Shown here: in pieces, positions 25,944 to 34,334 of the stretch
How the letters are laid out: the number at the start of each line of letters is the position of its first letter
Position numbering within the stretch: the stretch's first letter is position 1
DNA from: Candidatus Methanoperedens sp.
GTDB lineage: Archaea; Halobacteriota; Methanosarcinia; Methanosarcinales; Methanoperedenaceae
DNA: 64,000 nucleotides
NCBI GenBank assembly: GCA_027460525.1
Contig: JAPZAS010000015.1
Span: forward strand, 1 to 64,000
Direction of reading: 5' to 3'
Position numbers and translations under genes: made by a program
Notes under the pieces: model-generated
Database searches by the model: none
Told to the model about the DNA's origin: nothing
The model's input: the letters and a program-made list of their open reading frames with translations, nothing else

Positions 25944-25953
25944 TATTATCTTT

Positions 25954-26715
25954 TTAATCCCTTGACAATTCCCAGTGGAGTTTTACCACGTCGCCTATAA
26001 CTGTAATCGCCGGGGCTTTGACTTTGCGCTGTTTGCACAGCCCGACTATATCCGCCAGTGTCCCGATAGTGACCCGCTGGTCAGGACGCGTGCCTCTCTC
26101 GATAACAGCCACTGGAGTGTCGATGGATTTTCCATGATTTATTAACTCCTTTACATTCCGCTCAAGCATGCTCGCACCCATCAGGATAACAAGCGTGCCG
26201 GGAAACCGCGCAAGAAGTTCCCAGTCAAGAGCAGTATCCTCTTTAGTAGGGTCCTCATGCCCCGTGATAAAGGTCACCATGGAAGCGTAGTCGCGATGCG
26301 TGATCGGGATTCCTGCATAAGCAGGAACTGCAATGGCTGAAGTGATTCCCGGTACAATCTCCACTTCGATGCCTTCCCCTGCAAGTGCCTGGGCTTCCTC
26401 TCCACCGCGCCCGAAAAGATAAGGGTCTCCGCCCTTGAGGCGCACCACGATTTTCCCTTCCTTTGCACGCTTGACAAGCAATTCATTGATCTGCCACTGG
26501 GAAAGCTTGTGATTCCCTGCGTACTTCCCCACATCTATTTTTTCTGTCTGCTCCGGCAGCATGCTGAGAATCGCCTCTCCTGGAAGCTGGTCGTAAAGGA
26601 TAACATCTGCGCTCTCTATAAGGCGCCTGGCTTTTATTGTCAATAGTTCGGGGTCGCCAGGACCTGAGCCCACAAGATAGACTTTGCCTTTCGGTTGGAT
26701 TTTCAAATTAACCAT
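25954..26715 (-). CDS. cobA: Uroporphyrinogen-III C-methyltransferase (SUMT)
   Basis: 253 residues, single-domain CobA type. Uses two SAM molecules to turn uroporphyrinogen III into precorrin-2, the branch compound for siroheme, cobamides, coenzyme F430 and the archaeal alternative heme route. Motifs: VYLVGSGPGDPELLTIKA near the start, VRLKGGDPYLFGRGGEEA, VPGITSAIAVPAYAGIPITHR, and TLVILMGASMLERN. It overlaps hemC by eight bases and is followed by hemD. Confidence 0.96.
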   Translation of the reverse strand: MVNLKIQPKGKVYLVGSGPGDPELLTIKARRLIESADVILYDQLPGEAILSMLPEQTEKIDVGKYAGNHKLSQWQINELLVKRAKEGKIVVRLKGGDPYLFGRGGEEAQALAGEGIEVEIVPGITSAIAVPAYAGIPITHRDYASMVTFITGHEDPTKEDTALDWELLARFPGTLVILMGASMLERNVKELINHGKSIDTPVAVIERGTRPDQRVTIGTLADIVGLCKQRKVKAPAITVIGDVVKLHWELSRD

Positions 26716-27664
26716 GATTTCTTCTTTTTGCCGAGAATATTTTCACTGCCTCGTCAACGAGCTCGCCTCCGCCTTTTTGTTTCAGCTCGTTCCCGATGCG
26801 TGCTGCTTCCTGCTCATATTCGGCAGGGTTTATAAATTCATCTATTTTAACGCAGCGTTTTCCATCCACCGATAGCACCTCCGCGCGCACATGTATCCTG
26901 TTCCCCTGCGTTTGCGCAAAAGCCCCGACTGGCACTAGGCAGCCTCCTCCAAGGATTGCGATGATAATGCGTTCAATTCCTGTCTCTATTCTTGTTTTTT
27001 CATCGTCCAGTATTTTTACCGCCTGCTCGGCATAGGAATTCTTTTTAGTAACAATAACTATTGTACCCTGGTTTGCCGAGGGCACGAAATCATCTGGATT
27101 CAAGCGCTCACCTTTTATGTCCCATTTCATACGCTCAAGTCCGGCTTCGGCAAGGAGAATCCCGTCGTACTGCCCCTCTTTGAGCTTCCGAAGACGCGTA
27201 TCGATGTTCCCTCGCAGGTCTTTTATGTCCAGGTCGTTCCTGAATCTCAAAAGCTGCGCACACCGCCGAAGACTTGTGGTTCCTATAACTGCCCCTTTTG
27301 TCAGGTCTTTTAATCTTGTCTCGTCGCGCGTGAGAAGCAAATCATAAGGAGAATCGCGTTTCATCACGGCGGCGATTGTAAGTTCAGGGGGTCGCTCGGT
27401 CGGGACGTCCTTCATGCTGTGAACACCTATATCAATCTCCCCAGCCTGCATCCTTTCATCAATCTCGCGCACGAAAGCCCCGACACCCATTCCCATGCCG
27501 AGCACCTGGTAGAGCGGTCTGTCTGTGAAGGTATCCCCGCTTGTCTTGATGATGTTGAGTTCGGTTTTCACGCCGTTTTTTGAAAGTAAGTCTTTTACAA
27601 GGTTTGCCTGGGTAAGGGCAAGTTTGCTTCCCCTTGTCCCTATCCAGAGTCGCGCAGAGCTCAT
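26708..27664 (-). CDS. hemC: Porphobilinogen deaminase (hydroxymethylbilane synthase)
   Basis: 318 residues, normal length. Joins four porphobilinogens into hydroxymethylbilane on a dipyrromethane cofactor. Motifs are [16 protein letters not shown] at the start, [36 protein letters not shown], and the cofactor-binding Cys in [14 protein letters not shown]. Overlaps hemL by four bases (ATGA) and cobA by eight, so the operon is tightly coupled. Confidence 0.97.
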   Translation of the reverse strand: MSSARLWIGTRGSKLALTQANLVKDLLSKNGVKTELNIIKTSGDTFTDRPLYQVLGMGMGVGAFVREIDERMQAGEIDIGVHSMKDVPTERPPELTIAAVMKRDSPYDLLLTRDETRLKDLTKGAVIGTTSLRRCAQLLRFRNDLDIKDLRGNIDTRLRKLKEGQYDGILLAEAGLERMKWDIKGERLNPDDFVPSANQGTIVIVTKKNSYAEQAVKILDDEKTRIETGIERIIIAILGGGCLVPVGAFAQTQGNRIHVRAEVLSVDGKRCVKIDEFINPAEYEQEAARIGNELKQKGGGELVDEAVKIFSAKRRNHG

Positions 27665-28926
27665 TTCAGGTTCCTTTGATAAGCCTCGATTGTTTTATCT
27701 ATGTCATCCTTTGAATGAGCCAGCGACAGAAAGTTGGTTTCGTATTGCGATGGCGGGAGAAATATGCCCTCTGAAAGCATTTTCCCGAAGAATACATTGA
27801 ACTTCTCTTTGTCGCATTTTAACGCATCCTGGTAATTATAAGGCATATCCCCGAAGAATACCTTGAACATGCTGCCTGTGCCGCTCACGCTGTAATCCAG
27901 CCCGAGGTCGCTGATGACGTCCGAAAGTGCGCTTCGCAATGAGTCGCCTGCTTTATTCACTTTTTCGTGCAGCTTTTCTTTCTTCAGCGTGTTGATGACC
28001 GCAAGCCCTGCTGCCATTGAGACCGGGCTGCCGTTGAATGTGCCTGCCTGATAAACCTTTCCTGCCGGTGAGATGTTCTCCATGATCTCGCGCTTTCCTC
28101 CGATGACGCCGATGTGAAAGCCGCCGCCTAATACCTTGCCAAGCGTGGTCATGTCGGGTGTAACTTCGTAATACTCCTGCGCCCCGCCCATGGCAAGACG
28201 GAAACCTGTAATCACCTCATCGAAAATCAGCACCACGTCGTTTTCTTTCGTAACAGCGCGGACATCATCGAGGTATCCTTTCTTGGGGAGGATGGGACCG
28301 ATATTCCCAAGTACAGGTTCGATGATAACCGCTGCAACGTCCTCTTTATAAGATTCTATCGCTTCGGTCATTGCTTCAATATCGTTATACGGTACCTGCA
28401 ACGTGTTTTTCGTGAAGTCCGACGGTACTCCCGCCGAGTCTGGCGTGCCGAGCGTAGTGGCTCCAGAACCTGCTTTCACCAGTGCTGCATCGTGTGCGCC
28501 GTGGAACCCTCCTTCTATCTTGATGAACTTGTTCTTCCCTGTGAAACCTCTTGCCGCCCGAAGCGCCCCCATGGTGGCTTCTGTTCCTGTGGAGACAAAT
28601 CGCACCATGTCTATGCTGGCGTAGAGTTTGATTATCTCTTTTGCGAGCATTACCTCAAGTTCGGTTGGTGTGCCGTAAAGCCAGCCATCCGATAGCTGTC
28701 TGATTACCGCTTCCTTGATTGCAGGGTGGTTGTGCCCGAGCAGCAGGGGACCATAACCCATGACATAATCGATGTACTCGTTGCCGTCAATATCTGTTAT
28801 TTTTGAGCCGTTTGCGCGCTTCGCATAAAATGGATAAGGTTTTATGGCTCGGACCGGGCTGCTCACGCCTCCCGGAAGGACTTTTTTTGCTTCCTCGAAC
28901 AGTTTCCTTGATTTCTCTGTGTCCAT
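27661..28926 (-). CDS. hemL: Glutamate-1-semialdehyde 2,1-aminomutase
   Basis: 421 residues from ATG 28926 ([20 protein letters not shown]), chosen because family members start here and a GGAG lies about ten bases upstream; the open frame extends 15 codons farther without support. PLP enzyme that forms 5-aminolevulinate in the C5 pathway. Motifs: [43 protein letters not shown] and [13 protein letters not shown] with the PLP lysine near residue 260. First gene of the tetrapyrrole operon; hemA and hemB are not in this window. Confidence 0.96.
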   Translation of the reverse strand: MDTEKSRKLFEEAKKVLPGGVSSPVRAIKPYPFYAKRANGSKITDIDGNEYIDYVMGYGPLLLGHNHPAIKEAVIRQLSDGWLYGTPTELEVMLAKEIIKLYASIDMVRFVSTGTEATMGALRAARGFTGKNKFIKIEGGFHGAHDAALVKAGSGATTLGTPDSAGVPSDFTKNTLQVPYNDIEAMTEAIESYKEDVAAVIIEPVLGNIGPILPKKGYLDDVRAVTKENDVVLIFDEVITGFRLAMGGAQEYYEVTPDMTTLGKVLGGGFHIGVIGGKREIMENISPAGKVYQAGTFNGSPVSMAAGLAVINTLKKEKLHEKVNKAGDSLRSALSDVISDLGLDYSVSGTGSMFKVFFGDMPYNYQDALKCDKEKFNVFFGKMLSEGIFLPPSQYETNFLSLAHSKDDIDKTIEAYQRNLK

Positions 28927-29063
28927 AAGCCGATACTCCAGCTTGCGTAGTGTTGGGGGTATGCTTCGCATACCCCGGCGTTTGAAAAACCTTTTTCAAA
29001 GGTTTTTCATTGGATACTGGAATTAGAAGATGAAGTAATATAATTTGTGATTTTGTTATAAAA

Positions 29064-29582
29064 TCAGCCCATTTTCTTCGCTGCAAGTTCGATTGCCTCG
29101 ATAAGGCTGTTCTTTGGCATAATCGTAGCAACAGGGATGCGCAGCACCTTTTCAATTGTAGTGCTCACTATCGGGGCACACACCACTGCTTTGGCGCCGT
29201 CCCTTTCAGCCCTGATTGCCGCGATGATTGCCTCTTCCATCGAGGTGGCTGAGTATTCCCTGATGGTCAGAAGCTTACCCTTTACTTTCAGTTTTTTCTC
29301 CGTGATATAGTCAAGCACAGGGCGGGCTGCTATCACAGCAATGAACTCGGTTTTTTCGGTTCCCTCCATTTTACGAAGGACATAGACTATCTGCCTGAGT
29401 GTTTTGATATTGGGCTCGCGGTGACCTGAGAGCAACTTATAGATGGTGCTTGCAGGTATGTGCGAGCTTTCGCTGAATTCTGCTGCGCTAATGTGCAGTT
29501 CTTCTTTAAGTATCCTTGAAAAGGCTTTGATGAATGCTTCATCCGATTCCAATGCTGCCCTTATCAGTTCATCTGAGGTCAT
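29064..29582 (-). CDS. HTH regulator with PrpR_N-like C-terminal domain
   Basis: 172 residues from ATG 29582; a GTG at 29591 is an alternative. Residues about 20-75 are an XRE-type helix-turn-helix (ISAAEFSESSHIPASTIYKLLSG). The C-terminal half, with IREYSATSMEEAIIAAIRAERDGAKAVVCAPIV and IPVATIMPKNSLIEAIELA, resembles the ligand-sensing PrpR_N fold. It lies just upstream of hemL on the same strand but 138 bases apart, and divergent from the DUF1858/oxidase-like pair, so it may regulate either. AT-rich TATA candidates lie in the 29583-29668 gap for both directions. Confidence 0.78.
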   Translation of the reverse strand: MTSDELIRAALESDEAFIKAFSRILKEELHISAAEFSESSHIPASTIYKLLSGHREPNIKTLRQIVYVLRKMEGTEKTEFIAVIAARPVLDYITEKKLKVKGKLLTIREYSATSMEEAIIAAIRAERDGAKAVVCAPIVSTTIEKVLRIPVATIMPKNSLIEAIELAAKKMG

Positions 29583-29668
29583 CTTTATCACGATTGTATA
29601 TATATCAGTGGTTATTAATACGTTTGGAAGAACCTATATACAGATAAAATAAGATGACTGTGAGGATT

Positions 29669-29872
29669 ATGTCAGAGAAAATAACCAGGGACAATAAACT
29701 GAACGAAGTAATAACAAAGTACCCGGCGACAAGGGATGTGTTCATCAAGCACGGCATGCCAAAATATGTGGGCAGGCTGCCTTCCGAGACTCTGGAGTTT
29801 TTCTGCAGGATGCACAGGGTGGACATGAACCAGTTGCTTGATGAGCTGAACAAGGCTGCCGGGCTGGCATAA
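29669..29872 (+). CDS. DUF1858-like small protein
   Basis: 67 residues from ATG 29669. The pattern VITKYPATRDVFIKHGMPKYVGRLPSE-type helix followed by MHRVDMNQLLDELNKA fits the DUF1858/ScdA N-terminal fold that accompanies di-iron or hybrid-cluster proteins linked to nitric-oxide and redox stress. The Cys pair usual in many members is absent. A TATA-like CCTATATAC at about 29633-29642 would start transcription near the ATG. It ends 24 bases before a heme-copper-oxidase-like gene and probably shares its transcript. Confidence 0.78.
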   Translation: MSEKITRDNKLNEVITKYPATRDVFIKHGMPKYVGRLPSETLEFFCRMHRVDMNQLLDELNKAAGLA

Positions 29873-29896
29873 AAAAGGAACCGCAGATGAGGATGT

Positions 29897-30298
29897 ATGG
29901 AAATTCCCCTTAAGTTTGCATGGGCAAGCCTGATTTACCTGCTCATAGGGAGCACATTGGGATTTGTTATGGTGCTTAATTCAATGCCGCTTACGCCCGC
30001 GCATGCACACGTGCTTTTGATTGGCTTCGTCTCCATGATGATATTCGGCGTGGGCTACCACCTGCTGCCGGTGTTTGCAGGTACAGACTTGTACAGCCCC
30101 CGCCTTGCGGAGGTACAGTTCTGGCTCCAGAACATCGGCATTGTGGGGCTTGCTTTCACCATGCCGTACAGGTACGCAGGCAGCGACTACAGGCTCGGGA
30201 CTATTCTGTTCGGGGCGATTTCGCTTCTGGGTATTTACATCTTTGTTTATAATGTGGCAAGGTCGATCATACCGCCGAAGGAAGTAAAGAAGGGCTGA
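29897..30298 (+). CDS. Four-helix membrane protein resembling a heme-copper oxidase subunit I fragment
   Basis: 133 residues with four membrane helices (about 8-28, 38-60, 74-92 and 103-123). The second begins with H36 and H38 (PLTPAHAHVLLIGF) and contains H55 in GVGYHLLPVF, a layout seen in cbb3/NorB-type oxidase subunits where such His bind heme. It is far too short for a catalytic oxidase. Paired with the DUF1858 gene it may bind heme for NO or redox sensing (inference). The GAGG that serves as ribosome site appears to be part of a CCGCAGATGAGG repeat fragment at 29880-29891. Confidence 0.72.
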   Translation: MEIPLKFAWASLIYLLIGSTLGFVMVLNSMPLTPAHAHVLLIGFVSMMIFGVGYHLLPVFAGTDLYSPRLAEVQFWLQNIGIVGLAFTMPYRYAGSDYRLGTILFGAISLLGIYIFVYNVARSIIPPKEVKKG

Positions 30299-30311
30299 AT
30301 TCACTGGAGAA

Positions 30312-30341
30312 TTCACTGCAGAGGCGCGAAGGGCGCAAAGT
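30312..30341 (+). repeat. Copy of the GCAGAG-CGCGAAG-GCGCAAAG intergenic repeat
   Basis: TTCACTGCAGAGGCGCGAAG and GGCGCAAAGTG closely resemble ACCGCAGAGACGCAAAG at 34263. It lies between the oxidase-like gene and VapBC. No open frame. Confidence 0.6.
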
Positions 30342-30366
30342 GGGTAAGGAGGTTAGTATTCAGCAA

Positions 30367-30398
30367 TGTTTATATGTGCATGCATCATAATGTAAACA
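30367..30398 (+). promoter_or_regulatory. Promoter/operator of the VapBC module
   Basis: TGTTTATAT (30367-30375) and ATGTAAACA (30390-30398) are inverted repeats matching at 8 of 9 bases, with TGCATGCA between them. The left arm doubles as TATA box and the right arm ends four bases before ATG 30403. This is the expected place for VapB or VapBC autorepression. Confidence 0.55.
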
Positions 30399-30402
30399 TG
30401 TT

Positions 30403-30639
30403 ATGTCCACAAAAACTGTTTACAGTATTAGAATACCTGCGGAATTGCGCAAGATAATGCAGGAGATGGCAGAGATAAATTGGCAGGAAGAGATACGGTG
30501 CTTGCTGGAAGAATTTGTCCAAAATAAGAGAAAAGAGAGATTGCTTGCTAAGGCAAAGGCGCTAAGGAAAGAGATGAAAGCTGAAACGAGTGCTTCCATT
30601 TTGATAAGAGAGGATAGGGATGCCAGGGCAAGAGCGTGA
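30403..30639 (+). CDS. vapB: VapB-like antitoxin
   Basis: 78 residues. The N-terminal ribbon-helix-helix-like part (TVYSIRIPAELRKIMQEMAEINW) should bind the operator, and the charged helical tail rich in Arg, Lys and Glu should wrap the toxin. It overlaps the PIN toxin gene by 20 bases, the normal VapBC order. Close TATA and start suggest a leaderless mRNA. Confidence 0.85.
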   Translation: MSTKTVYSIRIPAELRKIMQEMAEINWQEEIRCLLEEFVQNKRKERLLAKAKALRKEMKAETSASILIREDRDARARA

Positions 30640-31042
30640 TAAAGTAATACTGGATTCGGGTGTTATTGCGGCGATATTCTTCAAGGAAGCAGCATCCGAG
30701 AGGGCTGAGAGGGCGGCAGAGACTCATAGCCTGATAACTCTTGACCTTGCATATATTGAAGTTGCGAATGTTGCATGGAAGAGGGTTGCGATTTTCAAGG
30801 AGTCGACGGAACTCATGCTGAAGGCTCTTAAGAACAGTTCTGATTTTATTACTGGCGCATGTGATGTTCTCGCTTCAAAGGAACTGCTGGATGATGCTTT
30901 TAAAATCGCTGTTTCTGAGAAGATTACTATTTATGATTCGCTTTTCGTGGCTGCTTCGGAGATGGAAAAAGTGCCTCTATTGACAACAGATGGGAAATTA
31001 CATGAGAAACTGAATAAGAAGTGGGCTATAAGGCTGATTTGA
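30620..31042 (+). CDS. vapC: VapC-like PIN-domain toxin
   Basis: 140 residues. PIN fold with acids at VILDSGVIAAIF (Asp 11 of the first strand), the E in DLAYIEVANVAWKR, and the D in YDSLFVAAS, the usual RNase metal site of VapC enzymes, which cut tRNA or rRNA. Partner of the VapB gene that it overlaps. The last strand ends GLYTTD-like as TTDGKL. Likely an active toxin. Confidence 0.88.
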   Translation: MPGQERDKVILDSGVIAAIFFKEAASERAERAAETHSLITLDLAYIEVANVAWKRVAIFKESTELMLKALKNSSDFITGACDVLASKELLDDAFKIAVSEKITIYDSLFVAASEMEKVPLLTTDGKLHEKLNKKWAIRLI

Positions 31043-31076
31043 AATATAAGCAGAAAAAGAAAAGTGCTACAATGAC

Positions 31077-31544
31077 TCACTGCAAAGGGTAAATCTTTCT
31101 TCCAACACGTTTGAAATATGAAATCGATAGGTCACGCCGTTCTTGCTTTTCTATTTTTGGATTCAATTTAGCATAATCAGCGCGCCAGACCTCGTGGAGT
31201 TGGTAAGCTGGATCGAGTAAGACAAGAAGTGCATAATCAAATGGATGTTTAGAAAAACGACCAGTACGACCACTGTTTCGAGGTAATTCTTGAGATTCAC
31301 TTCGACGGGTTTTGATTTGTACTTTTAAACCGTCTTTGTCGATAGCATCATATCCTTCAGAACGAGAATCCAGCACTAGTTGAAGCCCAAGACGGCCGCA
31401 AACTAATATCTCACCAACTTCTCCAGTAATGCCAAGTTTTCGCTTACCATGGGTTTGAGCTTCATATGCCAGTTCAGCTTCAATAGCTAAGTTCACTTTC
31501 TTAATTATACTGCCATCAATGGTAATTTTTTCTACTGTTTTCAT
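31077..31544 (-). CDS. PD-(D/E)XK-like nuclease domain protein coupled to mutS
   Basis: 155 residues. The segment TGEVGEILVCGRLGLQLV, then YDAIDKDGLKVQIKTRR, shows the restriction-endonuclease fold pattern: helix with Glu, Asp in the second strand, and Q-x-K in the third. Such proteins (DUF6998-like, from memory) are seen near defence or repair genes. Its start ATG overlaps the mutS stop by four bases, so it is translated after mutS. MutL or MutH is not encoded nearby, which makes a nuclease partner for MutS attractive (inference). It could also be an accidental neighbour. Confidence 0.72.
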   Translation of the reverse strand: MKTVEKITIDGSIIKKVNLAIEAELAYEAQTHGKRKLGITGEVGEILVCGRLGLQLVLDSRSEGYDAIDKDGLKVQIKTRRSESQELPRNSGRTGRFSKHPFDYALLVLLDPAYQLHEVWRADYAKLNPKIEKQERRDLSISYFKRVGRKIYPLQ

Positions 31545-34150
31545 TTATTATCACCCGCTTTCCTCCTCAACTCCGCCAGGGCATTCAGCGCCTCAAGCGG
31601 CGTCATTGCATCCACATTGAGCTTTTTTAACTCCTCGATCAGCGGCGAATCCTTCTGGGCTTCCGGCTCGAAAAGCACAAGCTGCGTATATCTTGCGCTC
31701 CCCATTCCCCTGATAGCGCTGCCGTTTTCCACCTCCTTCAATATCTCCTTCGCCCTCTGCGTCACCTTCAGAGGCACGCCAGCGAGCCTTGCAACGTGGA
31801 TGCCGTAGCTCTTATCCGTGGCGCCCGGAATGATTTTGCGAAGGAAAACAAGATCATTTCCTTCTTCTTTCACAGCGATATGATAATTCTTCATGCGCTT
31901 CAGAGTCCCTTCAAGAGCCGTAAGCTGATGATAATGCGTGGCAAAAAGCGACCTCACACCCACGCGGTCTTTGTTGTGGATGAACTCGACAACAGCCTTG
32001 GCGATGCTGTACCCGTCGTATGTGCTCGTGCCCCTTCCGATTTCATCCAGCAGCACAAGGCTCTTCGGGGTTGCATTGTTCAGGATGTTCGCCAGTTCAA
32101 CCATTTCTATCATGAACGTGCTCTGTCCGCTTGCAAGGTCGTCAAAAGCCCCTACGCGTGTGAATATCCTGTCCACGATTCCAACTGAGGTGTAGGAAGC
32201 CGGCACGAAACCCCCCATCTGCGCCATTATAATTATCAAAGCGGTCTGTCTCATGTAGGTTGATTTTCCCGCCATGTTAGGACCTGTCAGAAGCAGGAAC
32301 TGGTGCTCCTGGCAGTCCATGTGTGTATCGTTGGGAACAAAACCTCCCGGGATAGAATGCTCAACGACCGGATGCCTTCCGTCTCGAATGAGGATATTGC
32401 AGCTATCATTTATTTCAGGTCTTACATACCTGTTGTTTACAGCAATCTCAGCAAGGTTAACAATCACGTCAAGTTCTGCCATAGCCTGGGCAGTGGTTTG
32501 TAATTCCTTTGATCTGGCTGCAATGAGTGAGTTAATTTCTGTGAAGAGTTCGAATTCAAGCGCCATCCTTTTTTCATCCGCAGAAAGAATCATCACTTCT
32601 TTTTCCTTAAGCTCTGGAGTGTAGAAGCGCTCCCCGTTCGTTGTTGTCTGCTTTCTTATATAATCCGCAGGTACCTGCGAAATGTTTGCCTTTGTGACCT
32701 CTATGTAATATCCGAAAACAGAATTATAACCAATCTTCAGGGATTTTATGCCCGTGCGCTCCCTTTCCTTCTGCTGCATCTGTGCTATCCAGTCCTTGCC
32801 GTGAAGTGCCAGTTTCTTGAGCTCATCCAGCTTTTCGTTATAACCCTCTTTAATCATCCCGCCTTCGCGAACGCTTACAGGCGGGTCTTCCACGAGGGCG
32901 CGCGAGAGTAGTGCAGAAATATCGGTATAATCTCCCAGCTTCGCCATCATTCCTGATAAAAGCCCTGACTTAATCTCGCTTTCTTTAAGGGATTTTGCTA
33001 TTTCAGGTATCGCAGCCAGGGATAATTTCAGGGCAATAAGGTCTCTTGCATTTGAATTGCCGTACACGATGCGCCCGATAAGGCGCTCGATGTCCCGGAT
33101 GCCGGAGAACTGCTGCCGCAGGTCATAACGCAGCAATGTCTTTTTCACAATCTCATCCACAGCATCAAGCCTTTCTGCTATTTTATTAACAGAGATTAAG
33201 GGTGCAAGCAGCCATTTCCTGATCAAACGCCCGCCCATAGGGGTCTTTGTCCGGTCAATAATCGATAAAAGAGAACCCGCTGCCTCGCCTCTGATGCCCT
33301 GTACTATCTCAAGGTTTCTGAGTGTGATTGAATCAAGCACCATGAACTCGCTCTCGAAATACGTCGTCATCGTCTGGATGTGTTTTAAATCCCTCATCTG
33401 GGTAGTTTTCGCATATTCAAGTGCGGCGCCTGATGCCAGGATGGCAAATCCGAGTTTTTCACATCCCATGCCTTCAAGCGTTAGGACACCAAAATGTTTT
33501 AGCAGGGTATCTCGTGCAGTCTTCTGGTCAAACGCAACAGCGTCGAATTTATTGAGCGCAATACCGATGTTTTTCAGGCGTTCTGTGAGTTTTTTGTTTT
33601 CAAAAAGAGAAGGTGGAAGTATGCACTCGACAGGTTTCATCCGCGCTGCTTCGCTTATTATCCTGTCGTACGAATGATTGTCTGTAAACTGCGTGGTCAG
33701 GAATTCGCCAGTGCTCACATCCAGGAATGATGATCCGAACTCCAGGCCTTCCCCCGAAACCGACATGAGGTAATTATTGGATTGATCCTGAACCATGGAC
33801 GAATCGATAACTGTCCCGGGAGTGATAACCCTTACAACGCCCCTTTTAACAACGCCTTTAGCGCTTTTTGGGTCTTCCAGCTGCTCGCAGATAGCCACTT
33901 TGTAGCCCTTTTTTATGAGACGGGGAAGGTACGAATCCACTGCATGGTAGGGAATTCCCGCAAGAGGCATATCACCGCCCTCCTTATCCCTGCCTCTTGA
34001 AGTGAGCGTTATATCAAGCTCCTTTGCGATTATTTTTGCATCATCTCCGAATGACTCGTAGAAATCGCCCATCCTGAAGAAGATCAGTGCGTCGCTGTGC
34101 TTTTCTTTTGCCTCATAGTACTGGCGCATCGCAGGTGTCATCTTGTCCAT
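31541..34150 (-). CDS. mutS: DNA mismatch repair protein MutS
   Basis: 869 residues, full-length bacterial MutS1. The mismatch-reading domain starts TPAMRQYYEAKEKHSDALIFFRMGDFYESF, containing the Phe-x-Glu wedge (FYE). Later come the connector, the lever and clamp, and the ATPase with LLTGPNMAGKSTYMRQ, the SQSTFMIEM-like GQSTFMIEM signature, and LVLLDEIGRGTSTYDG. The C-terminal helix-turn-helix completes the dimer interface. In archaea this gene is limited to a few lineages such as Methanosarcinales and came from bacteria. mutL is not in the window. The leader folds the ribosome site into a hairpin (see 34157). Followed by a coupled nuclease-like gene. Confidence 0.97.
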   Translation of the reverse strand: MDKMTPAMRQYYEAKEKHSDALIFFRMGDFYESFGDDAKIIAKELDITLTSRGRDKEGGDMPLAGIPYHAVDSYLPRLIKKGYKVAICEQLEDPKSAKGVVKRGVVRVITPGTVIDSSMVQDQSNNYLMSVSGEGLEFGSSFLDVSTGEFLTTQFTDNHSYDRIISEAARMKPVECILPPSLFENKKLTERLKNIGIALNKFDAVAFDQKTARDTLLKHFGVLTLEGMGCEKLGFAILASGAALEYAKTTQMRDLKHIQTMTTYFESEFMVLDSITLRNLEIVQGIRGEAAGSLLSIIDRTKTPMGGRLIRKWLLAPLISVNKIAERLDAVDEIVKKTLLRYDLRQQFSGIRDIERLIGRIVYGNSNARDLIALKLSLAAIPEIAKSLKESEIKSGLLSGMMAKLGDYTDISALLSRALVEDPPVSVREGGMIKEGYNEKLDELKKLALHGKDWIAQMQQKERERTGIKSLKIGYNSVFGYYIEVTKANISQVPADYIRKQTTTNGERFYTPELKEKEVMILSADEKRMALEFELFTEINSLIAARSKELQTTAQAMAELDVIVNLAEIAVNNRYVRPEINDSCNILIRDGRHPVVEHSIPGGFVPNDTHMDCQEHQFLLLTGPNMAGKSTYMRQTALIIIMAQMGGFVPASYTSVGIVDRIFTRVGAFDDLASGQSTFMIEMVELANILNNATPKSLVLLDEIGRGTSTYDGYSIAKAVVEFIHNKDRVGVRSLFATHYHQLTALEGTLKRMKNYHIAVKEEGNDLVFLRKIIPGATDKSYGIHVARLAGVPLKVTQRAKEILKEVENGSAIRGMGSARYTQLVLFEPEAQKDSPLIEELKKLNVDAMTPLEALNALAELRRKAGDNK

Positions 34151-34156
34151 TCAGGT

Positions 34157-34171
34157 TTCTCCGCTGGAGAA
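34157..34171 (-). promoter_or_regulatory. Hairpin covering the mutS ribosome site
   Basis: On the reverse strand TTCTCC-AGC-GGAGAA forms a perfect 6-base-pair hairpin. Its 3' arm contains GGAG, the only Shine-Dalgarno candidate, eight bases before ATG 34150. If transcription starts upstream of the 5' arm this hairpin would lower MutS translation. Confidence 0.5.
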
Positions 34172-34261
34172 GATATTTGTTTATTCCTATTTTTGCTTTT
34201 GCATGCATTTGTTGGCGGTGTTGACTTAATGTAAATTTATAGCGGCATGGGTTTGGGCGCA

Positions 34262-34334
34262 CACCGCAGAGACGCAAAGTTCGCAAAGACATTATTCTCT
34301 GCTTTGCGATGGATTTATCTAATCATCTGCGGTT
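34262..34334. repeat. Palindromic repeat overlapping the APC permease 3' end
   Basis: CACCGCAGAGACGCAAAG (34262-) and the far arm ATCTGCGGTT (34325-34334) are inverted, with a further TTCGCAAAG...CTTTGCGA pair inside. Read on the reverse strand the far arm is AACCGCAGATGA and supplies the last codons and stop of the permease gene. It belongs to the same family as 9979, 24446 and 30312. Confidence 0.72.
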
